DNA of 64,000 bases from Lewinellaceae bacterium (GCA_020636045.1 JACJYP010000004.1:310001-374000); one strand, 5' to 3'; shown: positions 1-9,249, numbered from the stretch's first letter. Made by a program: numbers and translations. Notes: generated by a model from the sequence alone, not told the origin.

Positions 1-184
1 TTTTCAGGTAGAGCCCGAGTTCGTAGTCCCAGCGCGCGGGCCGGCTTTTGTCGTAGCAAAATGAATCCGGATGCGTGGCCATCAATGTTGCAGCCATGCG
101 AACCGACCAGGGTTCCTGAGCGCTGACAGTAGCCCCCGTAGCACACAGAAAAAGCAATAAAACGGCAATCCTTAACTGATTCAT
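1..184 (-). CDS. GH105 unsaturated rhamnogalacturonyl/galacturonyl hydrolase, N-terminal part only
   Basis: Partial gene running off the left edge; about 61 residues are visible. The product starts with a signal peptide (MNQLRIAVLLLFLCATGATVSAQ) and continues with PWSVRMAATLMATHPDSF and KSRPARWDYELGLYLK. The spacing of PWSVRMA and WDYE-GL is the usual N-terminus of GH105 enzymes (YteR/YesR type), which hydrolyse the unsaturated uronic acid left at the non-reducing end by pectate and rhamnogalacturonan lyases. It starts 6 bp after the stop of the CE12-GH28 gene and is the fourth gene of the kduD-kduI operon. The free 4-deoxy uronate it would release is the substrate of KduI in the same operon. 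The catalytic aspartates lie outside the window, so the family call rests on the N-terminal motif only. Confidence 0.75.
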   Translation of the reverse strand, partial: MNQLRIAVLLLFLCATGATVSAQEPWSVRMAATLMATHPDSFCYDKSRPARWDYELGLYLK

Positions 185-190
185 GGTCGG

Positions 191-2515
191 TTATTTTTTA
201 ATGATCCCTTGCGGCACGCCTTCTCCGTATTGTATTCCCAGTTTTTCCACATTGGAGCCGGAAAGTTTGATGTCACCCGCCTGACGACCTTCGACGCGCA
301 AGCCTCCGGATGCTTTTCCGCTCACTTCAACCCCTTCGAAAGTCATATTTCGACTGTTCAGCATAAAAAAGGCAGGATCCGTGGTATTCGTTTTCAAGGT
401 GACGTTTTTCAGGTGAATGCCGCTGGCTTCCACACAGGTAACCCCGTGGTCCGAATGGAAAACACTGTTTTCAACGAGTATTTGCTGCACGTTTGATTCG
501 GGGAGGCCTTGCATGTAAACGGCGTGTTCGGCCCCTCGGCAGGCAATATTCTGGATGTGAATATTCCGGAACGTCGGCGTTTCTTCCGTGAAGGGGAGTT
601 TTTTCATCTCCGGATTTTTGAGCGCTTCTGCAGCCTCCTTGCCATTGTAGTACATATCGAACAGGATCGCCTCATGCGGGATGTCGGTCATGTTGATGTC
701 CGTGATGTAGATATCCTCAACCACCCCTCCGCGACCGCGGGTCGTTTTGAAACGCAGGCCTATGTCCGAACCGAGGAAAGTGCAGCCGCTTACAAAGATA
801 TTCCGCACGCCGCCCGACATTTCCGAGCCGACAACAAACCCGCCGTGTGCTTTGTACACGACGCACCCTTTTACGATGCCGTCGGAAGTCGGCACGCCGC
901 GTTTCCGGCCTTCTTCGTTGCGCCCAGATTTCAGGCAAACGCCATCGTCGCCGGTGTCGAACACGCAATTTTCAATATGGAAAAAACGCGTACTTTCCAC
1001 ATCCACTCCGTCGCCGTTCTGGGCGTATGAAGGATTTTTTACCGTGACATTTTTTAGCGTAAAATTGGTACCCAGCAAGGTGTGAAGGGTCCAGGCAGGT
1101 GAATTCTGAAAGGTTGGGCCATCGATCAGGACGCGTTTGCAGTTGATCAGGCTAAGCATATTCGGCCGCAGAAACTCTTTGACTTCCAGGGCTTTGGCTT
1201 CGTCAAACCCTTCGGCGACCACGCCTGCACGTGTCATCGAAGCGCCGCGCAAGGCGCGTGCTGTCGGATACCAGGTGTTTTTGGCCTCATTGAGCACACC
1301 ACCCGATGCCACGATCTCTTTCCATTCGCGTTCGGTGACCTTGTCGCGCTTCAGCGGGCGCCAGGCGAGACCGGCGCCGTCGAAAATCCCTTTTCCCGTG
1401 ATCGCAATGTCTTCCTGATCCATTCCCGACAACGGCGACTGGCAGCGGATCGCTTCCAGACCTTCCCAGTTGGTGCGTATCAGCGGATACTGCTCGTGGT
1501 CGTTGCTGAACTGCACCAGCGCGCCCTGAGCAACGTGCAGGTTAACATGGTTGCGCAGGCTGATCGGCCCTGTCAGCCACAGCCCTGCCGGCACGAGTAC
1601 GACTCCGCCGCCCCGGCTGCTGCAGGTGTCGATCGCCGTATTAATGGCGTGTGTGTTGAGGAAAATACCGCCCGCTTTTGCTCCAAAGTCGAGGATATTG
1701 AACGTATCCGGCTTAAATTCAGGCACATCGATCACCGGCAATTCATAGGCGTATTTGCCCTCGAACTCCGTTCTTTTAAGAAAATCGCGCAATTTCATAT
1801 CCGACTCGCGCACGCCCTCGGCCACCAAAGCCGCCACCAGTGCAGCGCCATAAGGCGTGAAGTGCGTGTTGTCGTTTTTCCCGTCGGGATAGTTGAGGAA
1901 AGTGGCAGGCGGAAGGTTCAGGAACATTCGCTTCGAATCGTCGGGACCGAGGCGTTCAAGCAGTTGTTTGCTTTTTGCCCACAGATCGATGAGTGGCACT
2001 TTTTGTGCAGCAGCGACCTCGCGCACGACTGCCGGGTAGTCGCCATGCTGATCCACATACTGGCCCTTATCGTCAAATTTGCGTCGCACCACCGGGGTCA
2101 GCAGCACCGGCTGGCCGCCTTTTGCGCGAATTTCTCCGATAAAACGGATCAGATTATCGCGATAGTCTGTGCGCGCCGGGGCGTAGCGTAGCGAATCGCT
2201 AACCTTGGAATCGTTGTGACCAAACTGCAGGAATACGTAATCGCCCGGATGAACGCGGGCGATCATATTGTCCCAATGGCCCAGTGTGCGAAAGCTCTTG
2301 GTTGAGCGGCCGTTCACCGCATGGTTTTCAAATTTGACCGCCGAAGTATCGAAAAAGGCCGGAAATACCATTCCCCAGCCCGTTTCCGGGGCTGCAGTGG
2401 CCTTTTTGGGCGCCATGGTGGAATCACCCGCCAGAAAAACGCGCGGCGTATCTTTTTTTCCGAAGGCAAGCGCCAGGACAGGCAGTATCAGTAGCAATAT
2501 TTTTTTCACGTTCAT
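191..2515 (-). CDS. CE12 rhamnogalacturonan acetylesterase fused to GH28 polygalacturonase
   Basis: A 774-residue secreted two-domain enzyme. A hydrophobic N-terminus is followed by an SGNH/CE12 esterase domain (about 25-260): GDST with Ser32, GHND at 99-102, and Asp215/His218 in DNTHF. From about 270 (FNILDFGAKAGG) a GH28 beta-helix follows with NGDGVDVES, DTGDDGVCLKSG, HGGFVVGSE and LRFKTTRGRGG, matching the NTD, DD, GHG and RIK blocks of GH28 with some drift (NGD, HGG, RFK). The protein would deacetylate rhamnogalacturonan or homogalacturonan and cut galacturonosyl bonds. The ATG at 2515 is chosen because the signal peptide starts there and it lies 7 bp after the kduI stop; an upstream in-frame start would overlap kduI. 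It could act on alternating RG-I backbone or on plain polygalacturonate; the sequence does not decide. Confidence 0.88.
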   Translation of the reverse strand: MNVKKILLLILPVLALAFGKKDTPRVFLAGDSTMAPKKATAAPETGWGMVFPAFFDTSAVKFENHAVNGRSTKSFRTLGHWDNMIARVHPGDYVFLQFGHNDSKVSDSLRYAPARTDYRDNLIRFIGEIRAKGGQPVLLTPVVRRKFDDKGQYVDQHGDYPAVVREVAAAQKVPLIDLWAKSKQLLERLGPDDSKRMFLNLPPATFLNYPDGKNDNTHFTPYGAALVAALVAEGVRESDMKLRDFLKRTEFEGKYAYELPVIDVPEFKPDTFNILDFGAKAGGIFLNTHAINTAIDTCSSRGGGVVLVPAGLWLTGPISLRNHVNLHVAQGALVQFSNDHEQYPLIRTNWEGLEAIRCQSPLSGMDQEDIAITGKGIFDGAGLAWRPLKRDKVTEREWKEIVASGGVLNEAKNTWYPTARALRGASMTRAGVVAEGFDEAKALEVKEFLRPNMLSLINCKRVLIDGPTFQNSPAWTLHTLLGTNFTLKNVTVKNPSYAQNGDGVDVESTRFFHIENCVFDTGDDGVCLKSGRNEEGRKRGVPTSDGIVKGCVVYKAHGGFVVGSEMSGGVRNIFVSGCTFLGSDIGLRFKTTRGRGGVVEDIYITDINMTDIPHEAILFDMYYNGKEAAEALKNPEMKKLPFTEETPTFRNIHIQNIACRGAEHAVYMQGLPESNVQQILVENSVFHSDHGVTCVEASGIHLKNVTLKTNTTDPAFFMLNSRNMTFEGVEVSGKASGGLRVEGRQAGDIKLSGSNVEKLGIQYGEGVPQGIIKK

Positions 2516-2522
2516 GACTTTT

Positions 2523-3353
2523 TTAAAGCAGGGAATCAATCGTCACCTGGTCCATATCGGCAAAGGACTGGTTCTCGCCCGCCATACCCCAGATGAATGC
2601 GTAGGACATTGTTCCGCAACCGGCGTGAATGCTCCAGGGGGGCGACACTACCGCCTGCCCGTCGGCTATCCACAGGTGCCGGGTTTCATCGGGTTGTCCC
2701 ATCAGGTGCAATACCCGCTGGCCGTCAGGCACATCGAAATAGCAATAAACTTCCATGCGCCGGTCGTGGGTGTGCGGAGGCATCGTATTCCAGACACTTC
2801 CGCTCTCGAGGACGGTCAGGCCCATCACCAGCTGGCAACTTTCAATGCCGTCCGGATGGATGTATTTGTAGATCGTGCGTGCGTTGGCAGTTTCCGTGCC
2901 GCCGAGCCGGTTGGGATTGGATTCTGCCGAGGGCATCAGGCGGTTGGGATAAGTGTGGTGCGCCGGAGCACTGAGCAGAAAAAACCGGGCGGGATTATCG
3001 GCACTCGAACTTGCGAACTGCACAGATGGCGTTCCTTTGCCCAGGTACAGACAATCCAGTTTGTCGAGTTTGTACGTATCGCCACCTGCGGTCACCGTGC
3101 CGGGGCCGCCAATATTGATAATACCAATCTCGCGACGCTCCAGAAAAAAGGACGCGCGTAATTCGGGTGGCGTTTCCAGTTCAAAAGACCTCTTCACCGG
3201 CATGGCGCCGCCCGCGATCATGCGGTCGTAATGCGAATAGTTCAATATTAACCGATCGGGTTCAAAAAGATTTTCCAGCAGAAACTGGTCCCTGAGCGCC
3301 GCCGTATCCATAGATGCCACTTCGCGTGGGCTGCAAGTCTGATATATCCGCAT
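2523..3353 (-). CDS. kduI: 5-dehydro-4-deoxy-D-glucuronate isomerase (KduI)
   Basis: A 276-residue cytoplasmic cupin isomerase converting 5-keto-4-deoxyuronate from unsaturated galacturonate into 3-deoxy-D-glycero-2,5-hexodiulosonate. The length is normal for KduI. Characteristic stretches are NLFEPDRLILNYSHYDRMI near the N-terminus, the metal-binding PPHTHDRRMEVYCYFDV and SPPWSIHAGCGT near the C-terminus. The ATG at 3353 gives MRIYQTCSPREV, the expected KduI beginning; a longer ORF upstream would add unrelated residues. It sits between kduD (29 bp upstream) and the CE12-GH28 gene (7 bp downstream), so production of the substrate and the next reduction step are co-transcribed. An RpiB-like protein at 16788-17231 might do the same reaction for the other operon. 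Confidence 0.95.
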   Translation of the reverse strand: MRIYQTCSPREVASMDTAALRDQFLLENLFEPDRLILNYSHYDRMIAGGAMPVKRSFELETPPELRASFFLERREIGIINIGGPGTVTAGGDTYKLDKLDCLYLGKGTPSVQFASSSADNPARFFLLSAPAHHTYPNRLMPSAESNPNRLGGTETANARTIYKYIHPDGIESCQLVMGLTVLESGSVWNTMPPHTHDRRMEVYCYFDVPDGQRVLHLMGQPDETRHLWIADGQAVVSPPWSIHAGCGTMSYAFIWGMAGENQSFADMDQVTIDSLL

Positions 3354-3382
3354 AATTTGTTGTTTCCTGTTATGACAAATCG

Positions 3383-4150
3383 TTATCGGCCCATCCATCC
3401 GCCGTCCACGGTGAGGATAGTGCCATTCACATAATCGGACGCCCCGGAGGCCAGAAAGACGATCGGTCCTTTGAAATCGTCAGGATCGCCCCAGCGGCCA
3501 GCCGGGATGCGGTCCAGGATCGCGCGGCTGCGCACGGCATCGTTGCGCAAAGCCTCCGTATTATCGGTAGCGATGTAGCCGGGAGCAATGGCATTTACCT
3601 GCACGCCTTTTGCGGCCCATTCGTTGGCCAGTGCCTTGACGAGGCTGCCGATGGCCCCTTTACTGGCGGCATAGCCGGGCACAAGGATGCCCCCCTGAAA
3701 AGTCAGGAGCGATGCAGTGAAAATAATTTTACCCGAACCCCTGGCCACCATGTCGCGACCAAATTCACGGGCCAGCAAAAAAGGGGCGTCCAGGTTTATC
3801 GAAAGTACCTTATCCCAACTTTCGTCGGGGTGTTCGGCTGCAGGCGCCCGCATGATCGTGCCCGCATTGTTCACCAATATGTCTATTTGAGGGAAATCGC
3901 GCTTCACATCCCCTACAAATCTGTATAGTGCATCGCGGTTGGAAAAATCGGCCTGATAGGGATAAAACTTTCTATTCAGCATTGCAATTTCCCGTTCCAC
4001 TTCGCTGCCCGGCTGCAGGCTGCCGGATACGCCTATGATATCCGCTCCGGCCTCGGCCAGACCAATGGCCATGCTGCGACCGATACCCCTGTTACAGCCG
4101 GTGACAAGTGCGACTTTGCCTGTTAGATCGAAAAGAGCGGAAACTGGCAT
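3383..4150 (-). CDS. kduD: 2-dehydro-3-deoxy-D-gluconate 5-dehydrogenase (KduD), short-chain dehydrogenase
   Basis: A 255-residue SDR enzyme that interconverts 2,5-diketo-3-deoxygluconate and 2-keto-3-deoxygluconate with NAD(H), directly after KduI. It shows the cofactor motif TGCNRGIG near the N-terminus, NNAGTIM, the catalytic Ser in TASLLTF, YAASKGAI (YxxxK) and the end VNGTILTVDGGWMGR typical of KduD. The start at 4150 gives MPVSALFDLTGKVALVTG; the longer ORF reaching 4252 would read into the regulatory region. It is the first gene of the kduD-kduI-CE12/GH28-GH105 operon, and a LacI operator lies about 130 bp upstream. The enzymes that would finish the route (KDG kinase and KDPG aldolase) are not in this window. 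Confidence 0.93.
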   Translation of the reverse strand: MPVSALFDLTGKVALVTGCNRGIGRSMAIGLAEAGADIIGVSGSLQPGSEVEREIAMLNRKFYPYQADFSNRDALYRFVGDVKRDFPQIDILVNNAGTIMRAPAAEHPDESWDKVLSINLDAPFLLAREFGRDMVARGSGKIIFTASLLTFQGGILVPGYAASKGAIGSLVKALANEWAAKGVQVNAIAPGYIATDNTEALRNDAVRSRAILDRIPAGRWGDPDDFKGPIVFLASGASDYVNGTILTVDGGWMGR

Positions 4151-4279
4151 AAAAGAATAATAGAAAGACTTTAAACCTAAAAAGGCGAATAAAATTTTAT
4201 AACAAACCCTGCTGACAGTGGAAAGGTAGTTTTTGCGCGGGGGGCACAACAAACAAAGTGGAATATTTTTCTACGCAAA

Positions 4280-4301
4280 CGTTATCGGGAACGTTCCCGA
4301 T
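4280..4301. promoter_or_regulatory. LacI-family operator in the kduD/lacI divergent region
   Basis: ATCGGGAACGTTCCCGAT at 4284-4301 is a perfect 18-bp palindrome with a central CG, typical in form of LacI-family operators. The 20-bp stretch 4280-4299 occurs in inverted orientation upstream of susC (5554-5573). It lies about 40 bp before the lacI start and 130 bp before kduD, so it can control both directions and autoregulate lacI. Confidence 0.8.
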
Positions 4302-4342
4302 TCAGCGCCTCATATATGGTTTGATGGAAAATACTATCTTTG

Positions 4343-5392
4343 ATGCCTAAAGAAGATGCGCCTGAATTCGTGGATACCATAACCATCAAAGATATTGCGA
4401 AGGCACTTAACCTTTCCACCTCGACGGTGTCTCGTGCATTGCGTGACAGTTACGAGATAAACCCGGAAACGAAGCGGCTGGTACTGGATTATGCGGAGAA
4501 AATGCACTACCGCCCCAACCCGATCGCATTGAGCCTGAAAGAGAACCGAAGCCAGGCGATCGGCGTGATCGTTCCCGAGATCGCCAATACCTATTTTTCA
4601 CAGGCAATCAACGGTATCGAGGCCGCTGCATACGAACGCGGTTACCATGTGGTGATCTTCCAAAGCCAGGAATCTTACGAACGGGAAGTAGAAAAAGTGG
4701 AGCACCTGGCGGCACGGCGGGTGGATGGCGTGCTGATGTCCCTGTCAAGCCATACCTTCGATATCGATCACCTGAAAACGCTGCAGGACCGGGGCATGCC
4801 ATTGGTTTTTTTTGACCGGATACCAACATCGATCGAAACGCACAAAGTGGTAGCCGACAACTTTGGCGGCGCATACCGGGCCACGTTGCATCTCCTGGAA
4901 TCGGGGCGCCGCCGCATCGCCCACATCACGAGTCAGCCGGGGCTCTCCATCACAAAAGAACGCCTGAGCGGCTACCTCGCCGCCCTGAAAGAATACAATA
5001 TCGATCATGACGAGCAACTGGTGAAGTTCTGTACCTATACGCAGGAAGAAGTGGAAGCCAACCTGGATGCGCTGTTTTCGCTGGCCGCCCCGCCCGATGG
5101 GTTCATGACTGCATCCGACCGACTTGCGCTGGGTTATTATGGCGGGTTAAAAAAACGCCATATCAGGATACCGGAAGACGTCGCTTTTGTCGGCTTCTCC
5201 AACCTGAACGTCGCCGAGTTGCTCAATCCGCCTATGAGTTCAGTTGTGCAGCCCGCGTTTCAGATGGGCCATACAGCAGCGGGGCTATTGCTCGACCTGA
5301 TCGAAAAAAAGGAGAAATTTCCGGAATACCGGATCGAGCGACTTTCCACCGAACTTTTTATACGGGAATCTTCCTGCCCCAATAAGCACTGA
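4343..5392 (+). CDS. LacI-family transcriptional regulator of the pectin locus
   Basis: A 349-residue DNA-binding regulator. The N-terminal helix-turn-helix is clear: ITIKDIAKALNLSTSTVSRALRD (about 13-35), followed by the hinge region (MHYRPNPIALSLKENRS) and a periplasmic-binding-protein-like effector domain (AIGVIVPEIANTYFSQAINGIE to the C-terminus, with FFDRIP, TASDRLALG and VAFVGFSNLNVAELLNPPMSSV). The effector is probably a pectin breakdown product such as KDG or a keto-deoxyuronate; this is inferred from the neighbours. ATG 4343 is preferred to the preceding in-frame TTG. The bases just before it, TATCTTTG (4335-4342), match TAnnTTTG exactly, but a promoter there would start the transcript inside the gene, so it may be chance. 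Two matching palindromes, one on each side of the gene, are its likely operators. Confidence 0.93.
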   Translation: MPKEDAPEFVDTITIKDIAKALNLSTSTVSRALRDSYEINPETKRLVLDYAEKMHYRPNPIALSLKENRSQAIGVIVPEIANTYFSQAINGIEAAAYERGYHVVIFQSQESYEREVEKVEHLAARRVDGVLMSLSSHTFDIDHLKTLQDRGMPLVFFDRIPTSIETHKVVADNFGGAYRATLHLLESGRRRIAHITSQPGLSITKERLSGYLAALKEYNIDHDEQLVKFCTYTQEEVEANLDALFSLAAPPDGFMTASDRLALGYYGGLKKRHIRIPEDVAFVGFSNLNVAELLNPPMSSVVQPAFQMGHTAAGLLLDLIEKKEKFPEYRIERLSTELFIRESSCPNKH

Positions 5393-5961
5393 CCGCTCGC
5401 CGCAAGTCACCGCGGCAAAACCTTTCCGATCTCCACTCCGACATTAAGAGAGATGCCAGCAACTACGGCCTCTTCGCCGTGGGGCTGCCGTCATTGCGCC
5501 GATCCGCCCGATCTGGTTCATTTCGACCATTTCACTCGCTCGCGCGGTCTTTCCGGGAACGTTCCCGATAACGATTGCGTAAAAAAATCCGGCAATTTCC
5601 TACTGTTCGACAACCTGCCAAACCTAACTTTCGGTGGTCTTGACAGCAATAAGATGAATTTTATTTGCAAAAAAAGCAGTAAAAACAGAAGATAATTCCT
5701 GATTAAAAACCGGTAAAACCTCGACCAATTCAATCCGGGATCAGTGAAGCATTCATATCATTCTACCTGAATTCATCAACACACTGCTCCGAATCATTCT
5801 AGGGTCAGGATCATTGAAAAGAACGGACAATAGAATGGAAGTCCCCACCCCATTGCCTGGTACCCGGAGCATTCCGGCTATTTTTCATCACTAAACCCAT
5901 TTGTTAAAAGCCGTTGAACACGGCTTTAATTTTAACTAAAGTATCAAGCGATTCTTTGATT
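5393..5961. other. 569-bp intergenic control region upstream of susC
   Basis: No convincing gene is seen here; short open frames lack recognisable content. It contains the second LacI operator (5554-5573). A weak -7-like TAACTTTC (5625-5632, 7 of 8 matches to TAnnTTTG) lies about 50 bp after the operator. The leader to the susC start would then be over 300 nt. Confidence 0.5.
5554..5573. promoter_or_regulatory. Second LacI-family operator, upstream of susC
   Basis: The core CGGGAACGTTCCCG (5554-5567) is a perfect 14-bp palindrome. Together with the following GATAACG, the 20 bp are the exact reverse complement of 4280-4299. It is about 390 bp before the susC start. The shared flank outside the palindrome supports one regulator binding both sites. 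Confidence 0.78.
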
Positions 5962-8900
5962 ATGAAATTCAACATTTTACAAAACCATTTCGTCTTACTA
6001 TTATTTTTCGCAATGCTGGGGAGTACGGCATTCGGACAAGGAATGGTGAGCGGAAACGTAGTTTCCGCAGAAGGCGAGCCCCTGGTCGGTGTCACGATCA
6101 AGGTACAAAACAGGTCGGTCGGCACCTCCACCGACGTGGACGGCAATTTCGAACTCAGGGCGTCGTCCAGCGACACGCTCATCTTTTCCTTCACCGGCTA
6201 CGAGATGCAGATCATCCCGGTGGGATCCAGCCGCACGATCAATGTGGTGCTGGCAACAAAAGCCGAATTGCTGGGCGAGATCGTCGTTGTAGGTTATGGC
6301 ACGGTCAAAAAATCCGACCTCACAGGATCTGTGGCCACATTGTCGGGTAAAGCCATCTCCGAGATTCCCATTTCCAGTGCAGCACAGGCCCTCACCGGCC
6401 GCCTGCCGGGTGTCAACGTTCTCACTACCGACGGCTCTCCGGATGCGGAAGTCGTCATCAGGGTTCGCGGAGGGGGTTCTATCACCCAGGACAACTCGCC
6501 GCTTTTTGTGGTCGATGGTTTCATCGTTAACAGTATCCGCGACATTCCGCCGACCGACATCGAAAGCATCAGCGTACTGAAAGATGCCTCTGCTACGGCG
6601 ATCTATGGCGCACAGGCATCAAACGGTGTCATTGTGATCACAACGAAACGCCCGCAGGCGGGCAAGATGAAAGTCACCTACAACGGCTTTGCCCAGATGA
6701 AGCAATTGCCGCAGGACCGCAAGTATGATGTGCTGTCGCCATATGAATTTGTGATGGCCAACTACGAGTACGCAAAACTTCGCTCGGATGCAGATGTGCG
6801 GAACTTTGAAAAATACTTCGGCAAATACGACGACCTCGAACTGTACAAACAGAAAAAACCGACCGACTGGCAGGACGAACTGTTCGGCGACCCGCAAATG
6901 TCGCAATACCACAACCTCAACCTGAGCGGCGGTTCGGAAAGCACCAAAGTCAGCCTGAGCCTGACAAACAACACCGATGAAGGGCTGTTGCTCGGCTCCG
7001 GCTACAGAAGGAATGCCATCAACTTCAAGTTGTTCCAGGACATCTCCAGCAGGCTGAAATTCGAAGCATTTACCCGTATTACCAATACACGAGTAGATGG
7101 AGCCGGTACAGCCGGCGGCGCCCAGATCAATATCAAGGATGCCGTCCAGACGCGTCCGGTGAACGGTATCGCCGACGAACTTGTTATTGACCTGAATTCG
7201 ATTGATCCGAATGACGACTATCAGTCTTTCCTGAAAAGTCTGGTCAGCCCGACGGAACTCGTAAAACAGGACTGGCGGAAAAGAACGACCAACGATTATG
7301 TGTTTAACGCCGCGTTGAGCTGGGCAGTTCTTAACAACCTGGAAGCGAAAACGACCTTTACCACTTCCAAGACGTTCGATACCAACCTGCGTTTCTATGG
7401 TCCGCTCACCAGCGAGTCGTTCAACAACGGCGGCAACCTTCCTCTCGGACAAAAAACCGTTTCCGAGAACTTTTCCTATCGCTGGCTGAACACCCTCTCT
7501 TACAAAGTGGAAAGCCTTCGCAATCAGGAACTTGACTTCCTTGTCGGCCACGAACTCTATTCCAACGGCGGCAATTCCGACTTCCTGCGCGCAGAAGATT
7601 TCCGCCTGTCGATCACCCCGGAAGAATTGTTCGCGAACATGACTTTCGGCCGCACGGACCGCCATGAAACGGAAGAATACACCAATTCCAACCGTCTGTC
7701 GGGCTTTGGCCGGATCAACTATCAATTGAACAACCGTTACCTGTTCACCACGACATTCCGTGTGGATGCATCCAGCAAATTTGCCAAAGGCAACCGCGTT
7801 GGTTTCTTCCCCGCAGTAGCGCTTGGCTGGAAAATATCGGAAGAAGACTTCCTGAAAGGCGTTCCTTTTATCAACGAGTTGAAATTGCGCGCCAGCTACG
7901 GTGAAACCGGTAACGACCGCATCGACCCGACCGCTACGCAATTCCTGTTTGTCGGCTCTACCAATCGCGGCCCCGGCTTCGGCAACGTCGATAATGCATA
8001 CTACACGCCCACGGGAAGCACACTTTACAACCCCGGCGTCAAATGGGAAACCACTGTCAATCGCAACCTGGGTCTCGATTTCACTTTCTTTGACGGGAAA
8101 TTGTCGGGCAGCCTCGATTTTTATAAAAATACTACCCGCGACCTGCTGCTGCGTTCCGCTATTCCCTCCAATACGGGTTTCAGCACGCAATGGAACAATA
8201 TCGGTACCACCTCCAACCAGGGGGTTGAACTGGGCCTGACTTCGTTTCTGGTCGAAAAACGCGATTTTTCCTTCTCCGCCAACTTCAACATCGGCATCAA
8301 TACAGCCAAAGTTGACGAACTGGACGGCACCAACGAGCGCTTCTTCCAGTCGAACTGGGCCAGCACCGACCTGAAAGACCAGAACGACTTCTATCTGCAG
8401 GTAGGCGGCACCCTGGGTGACATTTACGGTTATGTAACGGACGGCTACTACGCTACCAGCGATTTCGAAAGTTATGATCCGGTTACCAATACATACACTT
8501 TGAAAGACGGCATAGCCAATGCAGGCAATACGGTTGGCAACTCGAATATTCGCCCGGGCTTCCTCAAACTGAAAGACCTGGACGGCAACGGCGTGATCAA
8601 CAGCGACGACCGCACGATCATCGGCAACACGTTGCCCAAGCACCAGGGTGGTTTTGGCTTTAGCGCGCGTTTCAAGGACCTGGATGCCTCTATTTTCTTT
8701 AACTGGTCCTACGGCAATGATGTGTACAACACGGGTAAGATCCAGTACAATCAGTTCCGCCGCATCACCTACGGCAACCTGCTCAACACCATGAATTCCG
8801 ATAGCCGCTTCACCTATATTGACGTCGACGGTTCCTATACCGGAACGCCGGGTGAAGTGATCACGGACCTGGATCAACTGGCACAACTGAATGCCGGCAA

Positions 8901-9222
8901 AACCATCTGGTCGCACAACAGTTACGGCGTGGCACAGGCTGTGATACACAGCTGGGCCGTGGAAGACGGTTCGTTCCTGCGCCTCAACAACCTCAGCATT
9001 GGCTATTCTTTGCCATTACGCGTGATCAGAAGACTTGGAATGTCGCAATTCCGTATCTATGCAACAGGTAACAATATGTTCATCTGGACCAAGTATTCGG
9101 GCTACGATCCCGAGGTGAGCACGACTAGAAGTTCGGCATATTCCGCGCTGACCCCGGGTGTCGACTACTCATCGTTCCCCCGCAGCCGTTCGTATACTTT
9201 TGGCCTCAACGTTACCTTCTAA
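5962..9222 (+). CDS. SusC-type TonB-dependent outer-membrane glycan transporter (pectin locus)
   Basis: A 1086-residue outer-membrane protein. It has a signal peptide (to about residue 26), a CarboxypepD-reg-like domain (GMVSGNVVSAEGEPLVGVTI to about 100), the motif EIVVVGYGTVKKSDLTG (about 106-122), a plug domain (ALTGRLPGVNV, VVDGFIV, IYGAQASNGVIVITTKR) and a long beta-barrel ending in aromatic FGLNVTF, as expected for BAM recognition. It imports oligosaccharides across the outer membrane with the SusD protein that follows 27 bp later. Position among pectate lyases and kdu genes suggests oligogalacturonates as cargo; that is inference. ATG 5962 begins MKFNILQNHF with a proper signal sequence; the longer ORF uses a TTG and adds an unlikely leader. 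Confidence 0.95.
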   Translation: MKFNILQNHFVLLLFFAMLGSTAFGQGMVSGNVVSAEGEPLVGVTIKVQNRSVGTSTDVDGNFELRASSSDTLIFSFTGYEMQIIPVGSSRTINVVLATKAELLGEIVVVGYGTVKKSDLTGSVATLSGKAISEIPISSAAQALTGRLPGVNVLTTDGSPDAEVVIRVRGGGSITQDNSPLFVVDGFIVNSIRDIPPTDIESISVLKDASATAIYGAQASNGVIVITTKRPQAGKMKVTYNGFAQMKQLPQDRKYDVLSPYEFVMANYEYAKLRSDADVRNFEKYFGKYDDLELYKQKKPTDWQDELFGDPQMSQYHNLNLSGGSESTKVSLSLTNNTDEGLLLGSGYRRNAINFKLFQDISSRLKFEAFTRITNTRVDGAGTAGGAQINIKDAVQTRPVNGIADELVIDLNSIDPNDDYQSFLKSLVSPTELVKQDWRKRTTNDYVFNAALSWAVLNNLEAKTTFTTSKTFDTNLRFYGPLTSESFNNGGNLPLGQKTVSENFSYRWLNTLSYKVESLRNQELDFLVGHELYSNGGNSDFLRAEDFRLSITPEELFANMTFGRTDRHETEEYTNSNRLSGFGRINYQLNNRYLFTTTFRVDASSKFAKGNRVGFFPAVALGWKISEEDFLKGVPFINELKLRASYGETGNDRIDPTATQFLFVGSTNRGPGFGNVDNAYYTPTGSTLYNPGVKWETTVNRNLGLDFTFFDGKLSGSLDFYKNTTRDLLLRSAIPSNTGFSTQWNNIGTTSNQGVELGLTSFLVEKRDFSFSANFNIGINTAKVDELDGTNERFFQSNWASTDLKDQNDFYLQVGGTLGDIYGYVTDGYYATSDFESYDPVTNTYTLKDGIANAGNTVGNSNIRPGFLKLKDLDGNGVINSDDRTIIGNTLPKHQGGFGFSARFKDLDASIFFNWSYGNDVYNTGKIQYNQFRRITYGNLLNTMNSDSRFTYIDVDGSYTGTPGEVITDLDQLAQLNAGKTIWSHNSYGVAQAVIHSWAVEDGSFLRLNNLSIGYSLPLRVIRRLGMSQFRIYATGNNMFIWTKYSGYDPEVSTTRSSAYSALTPGVDYSSFPRSRSYTFGLNVTF

Positions 9223-9249
9223 CCTAACATCATTTAAAAAGAAATCTAT

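Noticed and set aside
4284..4301. The palindrome as a transcription terminator
   Set aside because: It lies between divergent promoters, has no loop or T-run, and is repeated upstream of susC, which fits an operator.
4335..4342. TATCTTTG as the lacI promoter -7 element
   Set aside because: It directly precedes the ATG, so the transcript would start after the start codon. No -33 is at the right distance, so it is kept only as a remark.
5453..5733. Short open frames on both strands between lacI and susC
   Set aside because: They cover the operator region, lack a good start context and carry no recognisable domain.
6619..8949. A 776-residue open frame on the minus strand opposite susC
   Set aside because: It lies wholly inside the SusC coding sequence. 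It has no family motif and arises from the codon use of the real gene. The same applies to other long shadows such as 27250-28590 and 35810-36793.
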